DNA from: Colius striatus
Taxonomy: Eukaryota; Chordata; Aves; Coliiformes; Coliidae
Length of the DNA: 64,000 bases
Direction of reading: 5' to 3'
Assembly (NCBI RefSeq): GCF_028858725.1
Contig: NC_084773.1
Location: 22,328,850-22,392,849, forward strand
A program made the translations under genes and the position numbers. The notes under the pieces were generated by a model. The model searched no databases. It was not told the origin of the DNA and was given only the letters and a program-made list of their open reading frames with translations. This document shows, in pieces, positions 36,463 to 49,485 of the stretch (its first letter is position 1; each line of letters opens with the position of its first letter).

Positions 36463-39400
36463 AAAAGAGAATTCTTAAAGAAAGATAGCATCTTAAAAAA
36501 AGACAGTTTTCCAGATGTGAAATAGGAAAAGGACATTGTTCATTAAACAAAAGTCCCTTTGAAGAGCTTAAATTTAACTTTCTTCCTTTAAACAAAACAA
36601 TAGAGCTCTACTAAATCAGGCCAAAATAAGACAAAAGTAAGTCTGAGCAAAGGGACAGATGCTTAGGTGGAAGTCCTGGCCACTGCACTGTGAATATAAT
36701 TTTGTACCTACTAAGAAGCTTTGTGTGGGCACGTACTTGTAACACAGAATTTCATCCCTGTTCTCTGAAGGGAATCCTTGGGTCAAAGGTGTCAAGAAGC
36801 AGATTTTAATGAGAATGAAAATAGGCTGACCTGCCTTCCTGTGCTGTTATGAATAATTTTTGACATTCAGTTTCTGCCAACAGATAGAGGAACTTCTTTT
36901 ATGAAATTATTACTATAAAATGAATGAGAATAGAAGCCAAATTTCACGCTGTAGAATTCTACTAAGCCTGACCTTTGGATCCAAAACACTCGGAAAGCCT
37001 TCCCTTTGAGCTGTCTCCTAGGGCAAAGGAATCCCTGAACAGTGTAAGAAGTGGTGTAGGATTTCTGACCTAGTATTGGATTGTACCCCTACTCATTCTG
37101 GTACAGAGGGTATTTCCAAGAGAACGGGAATTCCTGGCCCCTACCTGCTGGAATGAGGGTCTTGCATACATTTTTATGTCTTGTAGGACACTTGTACCAG
37201 TGACCAGGAACTCATCTATGGTATCTAGAAGCCATTTTGGAGCTACTGCTCCTGTTCTGACCAGGTGCCAGTGGTCCCTAAGTCTGCCCAGATAAAAAAA
37301 TCCCCAAATCCACAAGTTGTCTGGAGATGCCCTATTCCTTGTTTGTGAACCTGAAATTACGTTGCTCCTGCAGCCTAAGCTGGCCTAAGACACTCTTTGC
37401 ACTCATTTCTGTACTCTCCTTGTAACATTTCTGTTTCTAAGCACACTTACTATAAAAACCTGCACTGCAGTCTTAGAACATAGATATTCATTGCTGGGCA
37501 GTTCCTACTGTCAGAGGAACAGAAAGGATCATTAGCTAAATTTACTCTAATCAAGTTTTACCCAGGAACTTTTAATCATTATTTTTTTAAAAAACAAAAC
37601 ACCAAATTGTCAGACTAAAGTATTTCTGTTCCCAAAGCTCAGACTACTACATGCTGGGGAAACATTGATCTCAGTACTCCTATAAAGACAAAGAATTTGT
37701 TGCTGAGATGCCCTCCTGATCCCCAGTCCACAGAGCAGAATCTTTCCACTGCCACCCAGATTCTTGTGTTCCCAGAGGAAAACACTTTCCTCACCCTAAA
37801 TGTTTTTCCTCAAATGTCTTAGTAAAACATTTGTCCTGCCAAAAGAAAATTAATTTCATTTCTAAATCTCCAAGCAACACCAAGGCTACATATGGAAACC
37901 TGCGTCAATGTTTAATTATCATCATAACTAGGAATCCAAATTCAATTAAATTGTTAAACTTCAGCTCCCAGGTACTAGTCCTTCTTAGGCTTTTACCAGC
38001 ATAAAGACAGAAAACACCCTGTTATTATCTTCTCCATGTATAACGACATAAATGCAGAAATCAAGTCACCTCATGCCTCTCTGATTAAATGTGAATGCTA
38101 AACTGAACAGGATGACCTCTGGACAACATTTTGACCAGAGACTGATGCTAGCTGTGCCTGCGATGGCGTTATTGGTAATTGCAAGTACAGAGATTAAGGG
38201 ACTGAAGGTATTGCTTGTCTTGCAAATCTATTCCTCTATTTGCAATTTAGGGAGCTGGAGTCATTGGTTTAATAAGAACATCCCATTCGCAAGAGCTGAC
38301 TGTGGATGTACCGCAGAAACATGTTTCTGTCAGAAAATGTTTCCAAAACTGAAATGTGAATATATTTTAGCTGAAAGAAAACTCCACTGAGTTTTGAGAT
38401 CATCTTTCTAGCAGGGCTGTTGAGGAACCAATGCCACAAACCAATAAATTAAGTGATGGTTGAAGAGTCTTAAAAAGAAAGTAACCAAGAGTTAGGTGAC
38501 AGACCTGGGCATTGAATGCAGTCTCATGCATTTGGCCGTTCCTGCACACACAAGACTCAGTAAGAGGCTTCTGCATGGAGCAGTTCCTGCTGTACCTAAG
38601 CTGGAGCCACACATACTTCTAAATTGTCCAGATTAATTTCAGACTGGAGAGGTACTACATGATAAGAATTATTTCCAGCTCATAATTACATATTATGAAG
38701 ATTTTCACATTGGAGATATGTGGCAAATGCACGTTTATTACATTGCAGTAATAATCCAAAGCTACACTATCCAGGTAGCTGAGAAATTCAGTATGTCAAC
38801 GGCTGCATCACAACTGAAATCTGACTCATTCACTCAGTGCTAAGACAAAATACATTCATATGGGAGGATATTTTTAACATCAAATTCTTAGCTGTTCTTT
38901 ATTTTTCTTACATGATTTTGTGTATGTGAAAGTGTTTCCAGCTGTTTAACCTTCTCTTTTCCCATCTGTATTTTTCAAGAGCCATGCTTCTAAGTGTGAG
39001 AGGATTTTTAAAAATTCAGTTCAAGATATGGATTGTTTCAAGTCAGAGACAGACAAGTTCTAAGGTTAACCCCACTTAAAGGAGAAATCTGGCTGATTTC
39101 AGTGGACTCCAGATTCAGCATTTTGTTAGGGCAAATCTTGGGCTAAACTACAGACAGCTATTGCTCTGTTAAACAAGCAACTCTGCTATTAATTAAAACA
39201 TTTAAAATACTTTCCAGCATTCTTTGAACTCCTGGAAAGACCTAGTGCATTACTTAAAATAAGAAATACATAGCAACTGTCTTTACAGGGATCTTTGTCC
39301 CAGTCATTGTTTACTGGCCCACTACAGTAAACTGCCTATCAATTTTTGAATTTAATTGCCTTGCAGATCTTTGGTTCTGATGCCTGCTCGGGAAAACGAC

Positions 39401-41080
39401 AGTGACGTGATTGGCAAAAACAACATCTTTGTAAAGCCATAGATGAGTTCTGCACACAAGGTGCATGATGGCTCAAACTCCTTCAGAAATCCAAACAAAT
39501 AGGAAAAGATATTTCATTTTAAATCCAGTTGTTACAAATGCAGTTATAATGCTGTAAGCCCCAATCTCTGTCCCTACTGAAAATCAGGAACAAGTACACT
39601 GACTCTTCTCAGATTACATCAGAATTAATACCTTATTCACTACATCAGTAATTAATATCAGAAAGTACATCTTTTTACAATTATTGAGGAGACGACCACA
39701 CTCTCATGCAGTAAGACTGAGGTAACAGCTGCATTTTACTGCACTCATCCCAAATAAGTCAGCTTTAATTTCCTAAAGAACTGAAAACAAGACTCTTCTT
39801 GTATATTTTCCAATCCATTAATACAAAATTGAATGGAGGGGAGGAAAAAAAGCTCTGTAAGATAACAATTTCTTTGTTAAATTCTGATGGGTAATATGTC
39901 ATGTTGATAGAGAACAACTGACTTGGTCTAGTGGTTGATAGAGCTGACAAAGGCTGGACGCGATGATCTTGTTCTATTACTTCACCTCCTTTATTTTTAG
40001 ATGGTATTTCCATCATCTGTTCATACATAAAACATCTTTTGCCTTATGGAAATTTTACAGTCCACAAGAGGAACCACCCTACCTACAAGCATAACCAATC
40101 CACTTTTAAGGGCAGTGCTTTTAAGAGTATCCCCAAAATACATTCCATCTCAGACTGGCACAGCACCCTAAAGAGTTGTGTTCTCAAGCCACAGTGACAG
40201 GTTGTTGGGTTCAGGTTTTCTTACTACTTACTGCTGAAGACAAATTTTAACTTAAACCACTTTGATGGCAGTGATAAGAAGGACATACAAAGTTGGGTTT
40301 GTGTTCATGACAATGGTAATAAATAGGAAGGCAAAAAAACCTCAGCTCAATCTAGCTGCAACACTCCATGGAGTAACAGTAAAAGAATCCTGAACTGCTT
40401 CAGTCCTGTGAGCAATATGTACACCAGTTTTAGTCCTATATATTGTCATTAGGATCAGTAAGATGATCAAAGAATCACTAGCTCTGAGTTTGTGCCTCCT
40501 GCATGACCTGGTTTAATAGTACTGTGTGAAAGAATATCTGAAATAGATGGGTTAAAGAGAGGAAGTCTTATTTCTAGTTACATGAGTATAACGCTTTTTG
40601 AAGCACACAGCGGCAACATAACTGTTTTAATATCTAGTGCTATGCACCCCATACTCTAATGTACTGTTTCTACAAGTCTATGCCAAGAAAATACAGCATT
40701 GTGAGCCAAAAACTGTACAGTATCATGCAGAATAAGAATCCATGGTATAAGCTTATTTAAATATAACCCATTACATTTTATCTTTGTTTTTCTTCCTTAG
40801 CATAATAAATTACCTACCTCACTGACTCCACAGTGCTCGCTTAACAGAGGTTATACAAGCTTCTCTTTGTTAAGCAGAGAAAACCTCCTTTTCTCTATGC
40901 TGTGTTAGATAAAATTCAACATGATCTCTTTAGAGAATAGAAAAATAGCAATAAGCATGGATATACAAAGGTCAGCAAATAACTACCAGAATTTTAAAAT
41001 GCATTCAAAATGCAGATCTCTGACATCAGTAAAAAAACAAAAAAAGAAAACAACACATCAGCCAAATTACCTCACAGCTA
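36463..41080. other. Intergenic, upstream of TRH, nothing recognised
   Basis: Unique AT-rich sequence without supported genes or repeats. The nearest gene start is TRH to the right, so promoter-distal TRH elements are possible, but no specific site can be supported from the bases alone. Confidence 0.5.
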
Positions 41081-41099
41081 TTTGCATAAAGGGTCCAGA

Positions 41100-41283
41100 G
41101 ACATACAGTATAAGTAAGGAGACACAAGCCACCCAAGGAGAACTTCGCAGCAGTTCTATTGGATACTCTGTGTGTCTGTAGCAGAAAAAGGGCAATTTTG
41201 AAGCTCAGATGTGCAAACAGCTTTAAAGGACTACACAATCTCTTTGCAGATGCAACAAGCAGAAATCTGAAACTACAAACCAG
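41100..41283 (+). promoter_or_regulatory. TRH: Candidate TRH promoter and non-coding exon 1
   Basis: TRH genes start with a short non-coding exon about 1 kb before the exon with the start codon. Here a TATA-like gtataagt at 41,108 is followed by about 150 bases ending in a CAG|GTAATT donor at 41,283/41,284. That would give an intron of about 1.06 kb to the clear acceptor at 42,347. The spacing fits, but each signal is weak and other starts are possible. Confidence 0.25.
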
Positions 41284-41659
41284 GTAATTTATAAAATAAT
41301 TTCCTTTTTAGCTGATTCTAACTTTCCTTCCAAAGATCGCTCTGAGCCAAGCAGCATGTGTGATATTCTTAAGGCTTCTTAAGGCTATCCAAGGACTTCA
41401 TGAGAAGTAAAGCAAAGCTGCCAATAACAGAGGTAATAAACCCATTCTCTATTTAAAAAAATTGTAGAATTGTGCCTTTCCTTTGTGATCTAAAGAATTA
41501 AGCTAAACGACTGCTATACTAGTATTAAACATGTATTCCCTTCTACTGAAGGAACTCTGCTTACCAGAAAATAAATCCATAGTAAGTGTGTTAGGAACTA
41601 CAGTGCTAGCTAGAAGCAGAAATGTACCTTGTTACCTGGGCAAGAGGTAATAGAAGATG

Positions 41660-41709
41660 TTGATGATGATATTATTATTATTATTATTATTGTTGTTGCT
41701 ATTATTTGT
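41660..41709. repeat. (GAT)/(ATT)/(GTT) trinucleotide microsatellite
   Basis: A short run of GAT units passes into about seven ATT units and then GTT units, a compound microsatellite in the TRH upstream or intron 1 region. Confidence 0.9.
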
Positions 41710-42363
41710 CTGAAAAAATATGAGGTGCTTCCCCAATGCAAGAAATATCTCTGACCAGTGGGGCACAGGTATCTTAGTATCTTGACAAATATAACAAATA
41801 TATTGACAAAGAGCTACTTTAAATATATATAAATAGAAATTAAAAACACTAATGTACTATTAAAATTGGCCTTCAACTAAAGACGGAAAGAAAGTGTTGC
41901 AAATCTCAGCATTATTTTAAAATGTACCCTTAGCAAAGGGAACTGCCTGCAGGAGATTGTTAGTGCAGGTGTATGTGTGTATACCTCATGTGGTGCAACA
42001 GTTAACACAGCACTCAACGAGAAGCAAAAGAGAAGGAAAAGGAAAAATCACAGGCTTTCAGAGCTATCTGTGCACTGGGAAGTTAGGTGCTTAAAGTGTT
42101 CATATTTATTCTGTCACAAAAATGAACAAGTGCCTGTTTAAATTATGAAGATTTTACAGATTCTTTGAGGAATATTAAATAAACTGAGGGGTTAGTAGCA
42201 GAAATTGAGGAAAGACTCTCATAAGAGGCTTGAATCCCTACTGTAGTGCCAAATTTCTTTTTTACTGTCTGGAAATATTGCTATTATTGCTAGTTTTGTT
42301 TGCTCCATCCTCCTCCCCTGTTGTTTTGTCTCCCATGGAAGTTGCAGGAACTGCCATCCCACA

Positions 42364-42559
42364 ATGACATCTATCCAGCTGTCACTGCTACTCCTCTGCC
42401 TGACCTCGTGTGGTGTTTGTCTTGACGGGGGGCAGCCCCTTCCAGAGGGAAGTGAGAACATGGGACAAACTCCCCTAGATGACATCCTGCAGAGACCCGA
42501 AAGCCTCATTCTTCAGTCTGTCCTCAAGAAAGCTGAAAGAGAAGAGGAGACAAATAGAG
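42364..42559 (+). CDS. TRH: TRH coding exon 1 (signal peptide and N-terminal propeptide)
   Basis: The exon itself begins at 42,348, after a pyrimidine-rich tract and gttgcag acceptor, with 16 bases of 5' UTR. It encodes residues 1-65 plus one base and ends at an AG|GTACAT donor. The first ATG of the exon starts the signal peptide, which decides the start. Confidence 0.95.
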
Positions 42560-44231
42560 GTACATATACCACTGGGGATGTCCACCTGGTGATCTTGGCT
42601 GAGATCATCAGGTCCAATGTATAGTTCCCAGGTTCTAATGTATGTAGCTATTACTCTAAGGGAAGAGACAGGACAGGAGGTCTGCTGCATTCCACTTACA
42701 AGGAGTTCTCAAAAGGCACTTTCTTCTCTGAGATCTCCCCACTTAAACAATGCTGTACCATCACTAAGCAGCTGCTGAATCATAATAAGGTAGAAGCCTG
42801 CCACAGAAAACTTGGCTCTCTGGCAAGTACTTTCCTAGGGAAGCTCTGAGAGGACACGTGAAGGACATTCCCCAGTTGTGGACCCTGTACCTTATGTTAG
42901 AGGTGGGAGTGCTGCCATTTACCTACTGCCTCAACCTACTGGTTTCTGCACCCCAACAGAAGTGAGCTTTTCTGTGTCTGAGAATGCAGATGTTGCTCTA
43001 GGGTCAGCCACCTTACAGATGCTAGCTTACAGATGCTCTGCTCTTACTAGTCACGGCAGTGGAACTGTATCAGACTCAGGGACTGCAAGAAGCAGCACAT
43101 AGATGCCTGTCACCAACAAGTACAGCCTTTCCAGAGTGGAAAGAGGAGCTGTCCCCAAGTGCCCATAGAAAAAGCCTGAGACTTAGTTGTGTCAATCCAA
43201 GACCTGAAATATTAAAAAGAGCTTAAGAATCAGTAAGAGATACTAAAAGAGTTACAACTGGTAGCTGTCTCTCAAACATCCACATCCTTGCTTCTGCTTG
43301 TTCCCTATCTTGTGCTGATTTCCATCTCTTCCCCATACACAGCTTCTACAGCTGATTTCTTGCAGCTGCCCAGCATCTTTTACTCACCTCTTTTACCTGA
43401 ATCAACACATTAGGCATTGTCATTGCATGTCTTCCCATTTGCTGCAGCTGGCTTCTAATCCAGCAACCCATCCTTGCTAAAAATATGCCAGAACTCTTCT
43501 GACAGATGCTATCCAGAGTGATCAAACTGAAGACCTTACAGATAACCGTGCAATTAAACGGGCAAAATGAGAAGCAGCTTATGATCCTGCACCATAGAAC
43601 TCCACCAATTCCCATTTCAACTTCCTTAGTTAGAATTATGGGGGCTCACAAACATTATTCTTTTCATTGGACAGAATCAAATGCCCCTCTGCCAGAATGG
43701 CTTTCCAAAAGACAACACCCTGGGAAAAAGTACCTAAGTGACCTGGAGAAGAGACAACATCCTGGAAAAAGAGATGTTGAGCAAGATGCATCTTACGGAG
43801 ACATTCAGAAGCGGCAGCATCCAGGGAAAAGAGAGAGAGAAGATGACCTTGATGGCTATCTGGAGCTGACAAAGCGACAACATCCTGGCAGAAGGTCACT
43901 GTCAGATCAGCCTGCTAACATTCCTAATACACAGCTAACCTACTTGAATGAGTTATCCAAAAGACAGCACCCAGGCAGAAGGTATCTGATGTACAAGCTC
44001 CAGCATCCTAGCAAAAGAGGCTGGAATGATGACGTAGACATAAATGATCAATATGGTGAGAAACACCAGGATCCTAGAAAAAGGTACTGGAATTCTGAAA
44101 GCCTAGATGATGCAGGCCCCTGCACCTTTCAGGAGTCCTTCACCTGTAACAAAGGCAGCTTGTTGCTCAATTTAGTAGAAAATGTTAGCAAATACAGGGT
44201 AGAAGAAAAACGTCAGCACCCAGGAAAGTGA
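42364..44231 (+). CDS. TRH: Pro-thyrotropin-releasing hormone (TRH precursor), two coding exons
   Basis: This gene encodes the secreted precursor from which prohormone convertases, carboxypeptidase and PAM release pyroGlu-His-Pro-amide, the hypothalamic releaser of TSH and prolactin. Coding exons are 42,364-42,559 and 43,675-44,231 and join in phase 1, giving 250 residues, close to the usual 240-260. Residues 1-20 form a signal peptide with an LLLLCL core. Six intact units Lys-Arg-Gln-His-Pro-Gly followed by basic residues have Gln at 79, 93, 113, 134, 163 and 246. Two decayed units lie at 175 (KLQHPSKR) and 197 (KHQDPRKR). Spacers are acidic, as in other TRH precursors. An acceptor at 42,346-42,347 precedes the start codon, so an upstream non-coding exon exists. 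The last unit ends one Lys before the stop. Identification is firm. Confidence 0.97.
43675..44231 (+). CDS. TRH: TRH coding exon 2 (all hormone repeats)
   Basis: The acceptor is ttggacag at 43,673-43,674. The carried G plus AA gives Glu66 and the frame runs to TGA at 44,229-44,231. All eight intact or decayed hormone units lie in this exon, as is usual for TRH. The frame stays open upstream of the acceptor to 43,506, which is intron. Confidence 0.96.
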
Positions 44232-45170
44232 TCAGCATGGGAAAGTGAAACAGAAGTATGAGAAATTAATTGTGTATCATTTGCATTTGGTGAAGTAAAC
44301 TGTCAGATTACTAAAAAACTCTGTTCACTCCCTTTTGGCTTCCTGCTGCTGATCTCTGCACCCATCCTTCAGTGAGTTAATGTTCCCAGATAAGGTAATG
44401 GCTTTGTCACACACCTAAAGCTAAAGGACCCAGTTGAATGAGACAAGCAAGTACCGAGAGTCTTCAGCTCCCCCACTTTAGGAAGTCACAAATGCTCATT
44501 TCCCTATGGGCTCAGATCCCAGAATAACCTCACTATGTGTGTAAAATTGTCTGTTCCCAAATCACTAAACCAGGCTTTTAAATACCTGTTCTGATGCTAC
44601 TAAACTGTAATAGTTATATGGTTCCCTCTCATGTCAATGAGATCAGTAAATTAATAAAGATGGAGGAAAAAACCTCAACATACGCCAATTATTTTAAAAT
44701 TAAATTGGACAGGTTTTCAATTCTAAACGATACATTAATGAGATCTGAACCCCTGTGCATTACAATCTGTCCAGACAATATGCACTAAACAGAGATAGGA
44801 ACTGTTCCAACCACAACAGAGTAGATGATTGACTTCATAGTTTGACTTGGAGCTGACTCTTGTCATCTAAGTGTCTGCACAGTGCAAAAGGTTATGGCAT
44901 CCCAGATCATCTCAACTGCAAGCTGTGAACCTGACTGTGTACATCGCACACTAGAACTCCCACCCTGGTGTGTCTACATTTCAGTCATGCTACTCAAAAT
45001 CATGCCTTCTCCTCAGTGGACAATTAAAAATGAAACAAGCAGACATCCTTTTATTCCAATAAGGATTTCTGATTTCTCTCCTCTCAAGGCAATGCTTTTA
45101 CTTTCTGTGGTCAGACTCCCAAAAGCATTTATTTGATATGAATGATTCAATAAACTTCAACAGTCAACTC
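44232..45170 (+). terminator. TRH: TRH 3' UTR and polyadenylation signal
   Basis: An AATAAA lies at 45,149-45,154, followed within 30 bases by GT-rich sequence (ggatgttcttattggttgtg), the expected cleavage context. This gives a 3' UTR of about 0.94 kb. An earlier AATAAA at 44,653 could serve as an alternative site. Confidence 0.7.
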
Positions 45171-45907
45171 TGGATGTTCTTATTGGTTGTGTAAACATCT
45201 TGTAATGCAGGGAAAAACATTAAACCAATCCAAGGTAAATAAAAATAAATAAGTTAATATCCAAAGGAAAAGGGCGGAAAAGGATTCTCAGGGATTCCTG
45301 CACAGGGGTGGGACCACTTGTGAAAGATCCCCTTCCAAGGTGTGTCAGCCTTTACCTTAAAGGGCAATACACAGACTTCATTCAGAAGCACACGTACAGG
45401 TCCTGACGCTGCCCTGAGACATCCATGAACAGGAAACAGAATAATTTGGAGACTGAAACATGAGCCAAAAGTCTTGAGCTTCTGTCAATGACCTGGGTTT
45501 GAAAATCCTAGGCACTCAAAAGAGGATGACCCTGGAAACAGAACTGAATACATGACAACTTTTTGTATCATATTTCCCATGTAGAGAACTGTCTAAAGAC
45601 CCCACAAATCTGCTACTGAAACACCATAAAAATACAACCATCACTGCCAAGTAGCCTTAAAGGTGACAGCCCTGACAGAAATCCCAAGAGGATGAAGTAG
45701 GATGCTCTTACCCTTTCACAGATATTTGTCTAGTTGGAGTTCTCTTTAATCCTGGGGTGCCTGCACCGACATTATTATTTTGCTTATGCTAAACACGGCT
45801 CATGGAGCTACATTATCTCATGATAAAACTTACAGATAGAGCTACAAGTGCAACCAAGGAAATGATAAAATTAATCACCCAATAAAAATTCTGCAGGTAG
45901 GTTAGAA
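45171..45907. other. Intergenic, nothing recognised
   Basis: Sequence between the end of TRH and a CR1 fragment, without supported features. Confidence 0.5.
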
Positions 45908-46222
45908 CTTCCAGATGTGGCCTTACTAGGGTGGAGCAGAAGAACCTCCCTCGACCTGCTAGACACACTCTTCTTGATGCCCCCAGGATGCCATTGGCCT
46001 TCTTGCCCATAAGGGCACACTGCTGCTCATGTTTAGTTTGCTGCCCACCAGAACTCCCAGGTCCCTCTCCCCAGAGCTGCCCTCTAGGTCAGTCCTCAGC
46101 CTGCACTGGTGGAGGGAATTGTTCCTTCCCAGGCACACTTGCCTTTGTTGAACCTCATGAGGTTCCTCTCGGCCCAACTCTCAGCCTGTCCAGATCACAC
46201 TGAATGGCAGCACAGCTTCTGG
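45908..46222 (-). mobile_element. CR1 LINE fragment (RT C-terminal region)
   Basis: On the minus strand the sequence encodes pieces of CR1 ORF2: an EEPHEVQQRQVCLGR segment, SSGERDLGVLVGSKLNMS, then [14 protein letters not shown] and STLVRPHLEV. The pieces fall in more than one frame, so there are small indels. Both ends are cut and the 3' UTR is missing. Confidence 0.85.
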
Positions 46223-49200
46223 ATACTAATTCATTAATAGTTTTGCTTAGTCATACATAAAGATGTACTTGCACATTTTGATAACTGCAGGACAGGGTCT
46301 ATAAGTTGCAAACTGCCTTGATGAAGTGCACTATCTGTCTGCAAGACAGTCTGTGGTTCTTCAGGAATGGTAACAAATCAATAGCACATTCGGTCCAAAG
46401 GTCATGGAAGTCAGTGGACAAATCTCCCTTGTCTTCTGCAGAATGTGGGTTAAGTTCAGAGAGCAAAGCTGTGCACTGTTCTAGTGTGGCACCATATGTC
46501 ATGCAAAATCTTATCTCCAACTTTAACTGAGACTAAAACAACTATGCACAGATGAGTTCTTTGTTTAGTGCAGTTTGCCATATCTGGTGTGCTACCAGTT
46601 AGTGAGACTTAAGAGAGTTTGATTCCTAAAGAGCATCTTCAAAATGAGTTTTGTTTTCAACAGGAGGGTTGATGTGCGTAAGCTGTAGAACTGACATTTC
46701 CTGCAACTATTTTTAACTCCTCTCACCTGTTCTGTGCCTCCTCTTATACCCTTATCAGCCCTGACTTCTTAGCTAACCCACTGTAATAAGCATGGGCTGA
46801 GTGTTTCCAAGGGAAATGTGGCCCCAGCAAATCCCTTTATTACTACTTTTAATAACTCATTAGTTGGACAAAGTTTGAACACATCATCACCATAGCTGAA
46901 GAAGTCAGTGCTTGCCTGGTAACTCGCTTGGTTAGCACTAAACAGCAAGCTGTAATTTTAAAGCTTCAGACAGGATGTTGCTCTGAATAAAAGCTGTGAT
47001 AAAAGCAGTCTAGTGGAGAAGCACTGCAGGAAGGATGAGCCTGGGCAAGGTCGAGGCTGTACAGACACATGACACAAAAGATGCAGACAAGGAAATCTTT
47101 CTGTCTTGAGAAAATGGATATGTGGCCTATCTGTATTGAAGTGCAGAAAGTCTTCCTACCCTCCCAACAGAAACAGCGTGAACTGCCCACTCCTCCAAGG
47201 TAAGGAGGAAGGATTCAGGTTGACCACAGAAATCTCTGACAAAGATAGATGTGGAAACTCCCTGAGGAAAGCAAGTTATCTACCTGCCTTGAGATTTCTC
47301 TTAGACCCATGTGAAGACATTTTGGGACTGTTGTCCTTGAAACCACTGCAGCTTAGAAGTCCTAAGAAAGAAACCAAAACAACGGCATTTTGTCCTTTTG
47401 CCAATTCACTGTGTTTCCTTACATAAGATGAAGTTGGAGAAGGCAGAAGGAGGGTAAAGCAGAATCAAAATCTTATTCAATCAAAAATTGCATTGGTATG
47501 CTGGAGCATGATATTGGTTCCTGACAGAGATGGGGCATGTTAGATACTAATATAATGGAATGATCCTAGCCAAAAGGCAAAGACAGGTCTTAAGTTTATT
47601 TCAGCCACTTTGGTTTGAACTGACAGCCAGTGATCCAAACAGTAAAGCAGCATCTCACAGACACACTGGCACAGAAGTGTTAAGTGACTGAAGGAACACT
47701 GTCCTCGTTTACCCACAGCTAAGATACACTACACCTTCCTCATGTTCACATGAACTGGAAAGAGGGAAAATCTGGACTTTATAGGCCACAGAAATACTGC
47801 TGGATGGAGATAAACCAGGGTCCAACTTACCACATCAAGGGAAGTTAGTTCATTTCCATCTTTTCTCTATAATAGATATCCTAGATGAATGCAAATTAGT
47901 CTGATGCAGCGTAGACATTTTAATAGCTGATTGATAGAGGGAAAATGTGAGATTATGACTGGCCAAACTAGGGAAAGTGACCTGCTTTGAAAACATTGCC
48001 TGAAATGTAGTTGCTGTTTTAAATCAATTTTGAGAGAGAAACACATTCCAGCTTAAGTTCCCTCTGATTCTGATGCTGGTACTGATGTGTGGGATGCCTG
48101 AAGAAGCTACTGTAAAAAGGGAAGAGTAGAAGAGAGAGAAAAACCAAGGCAAATGAAAAATCTAGTGATTTTGTGAAAGGTTCTTTGAGTCAAAGTAGTC
48201 AAGAGAAAAAGCAAGTTCTTGAACAAGAAGGTGGTGTTGATGAAGACAGCCCTGGGGGAAAAAAAATAAATCGCAAATCATTCACTGTCAAATACCTACT
48301 CTTGAGGGTATTCCACTTACTGATTTTAGACATGCTGCTTTCATGATGGAAACTGGCTGCTGTACAATTTGTAGGAGAAATAGAAGACAGACTTACAGGA
48401 GACAGAACCCAAATATGGGTGTGCCTAAAATGTGAAATAAGCCCTGAACATAATCCAGATATAGTGGAATATGTATCCTACAGTTAAAACACTAAATAGA
48501 ATGTAAAAACAAAGGAATTTTGAATCTTCCTGTCTCTCCTCTTTATGATTCACCTACTCTGCGTAAAAGTGGTGCTACTTCATGGCACTCAGGACCAAGA
48601 TGCCAGGTTCTTCAGTAGGATTAAGGGACGAGATAAACCCATGTAGGTGACTGGCCTGCCAGTACTGAAGCAGTTAACAGGCAAATCAGATAAATGAGGC
48701 TCAAAAAAGTTGTTGGCTGCAGCTCTTAAAAATCATCATGCTGTCAGTTTTGATGGATGAGTCCACAAATATGGGAAAAATCACAGGTTTGGAAGGGAAT
48801 GTTGCTTCTATCCTTTCTACACAGACTAATTCAACAAACTTGTTTTGTATCAAAATGTTTGCTATAAGCAACTTGAGTATATTGAATATATGAGTTTCAT
48901 CAAAAGGAACAGCGACATGCAAATCTTTTACTTCACCGAACAAAACTAAAAATACAGAAAATGCTGGTTTAGATGCATCTAGACAAAGAAACAAAGTTTC
49001 CTCAGATAAACTAAAATCAAAGATTTTATGTTGTAGGAAAAATTTTGTGCTACCCATTTCAATGCTAGGAGATTTAAAATTAATTTCTTAAAAAGTTATC
49101 ATTACATTATAAAATTGAGTCTACTGCCAAGGCCCTAGCAGCTCTTCAATGTCTCTCTGACGTGCTTGGTGCGCCATCTAGTGACAAGCACGTCTTCCAT

Positions 49201-49403
49201 GCCTTAGTTACACTCTACGAACAAAACACATATGAAACAAGAAAACCAAAATGTCTACAGAAGCTCTGCTACAAGCCCTGTGTCTGCTTTTCTCTTTTTC
49301 ATCCTTTAAGTGCCATCCTTCTTTACAGACATTTACAAACATTGCTGCTTTCATTTCTGGTCTCTACAGACTGACAACTTTTCAAATTTAAAATGAAATA
49401 GGT
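46223..49403. other. Intergenic, no supported gene
   Basis: Mostly unique sequence. A 118-codon open frame on minus (48,701-49,057) is the longest, but it lacks a recognised domain, promoter or splice context. No other feature is supported. Confidence 0.5.
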
Positions 49404-49485
49404 AACAGAATCATAGAGTGGTAGGGATTGGAAAGGACTATTAGACATTACCTAGTCCAAACCCCCAACTTAAATTTTCAGGTTC
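49404..49485 (-). mobile_element. CR1 LINE 3'-end fragment, short and diverged
   Basis: The plus strand reads acagaatcatagagtgg, then a gggattggaaaggac core and the agtccaaaccccc motif, the reverse complement of a CR1 3' end. Only about 80 bases are recognisable. Confidence 0.75.

Noticed and set aside
43506-43674. Upstream extension of the TRH exon 2 frame beginning at an ATG at 43,506
   Set aside because: The frame passes through a good acceptor at 43,673-43,674, and the spliced join to 42,559 is in phase and supplies the signal peptide.
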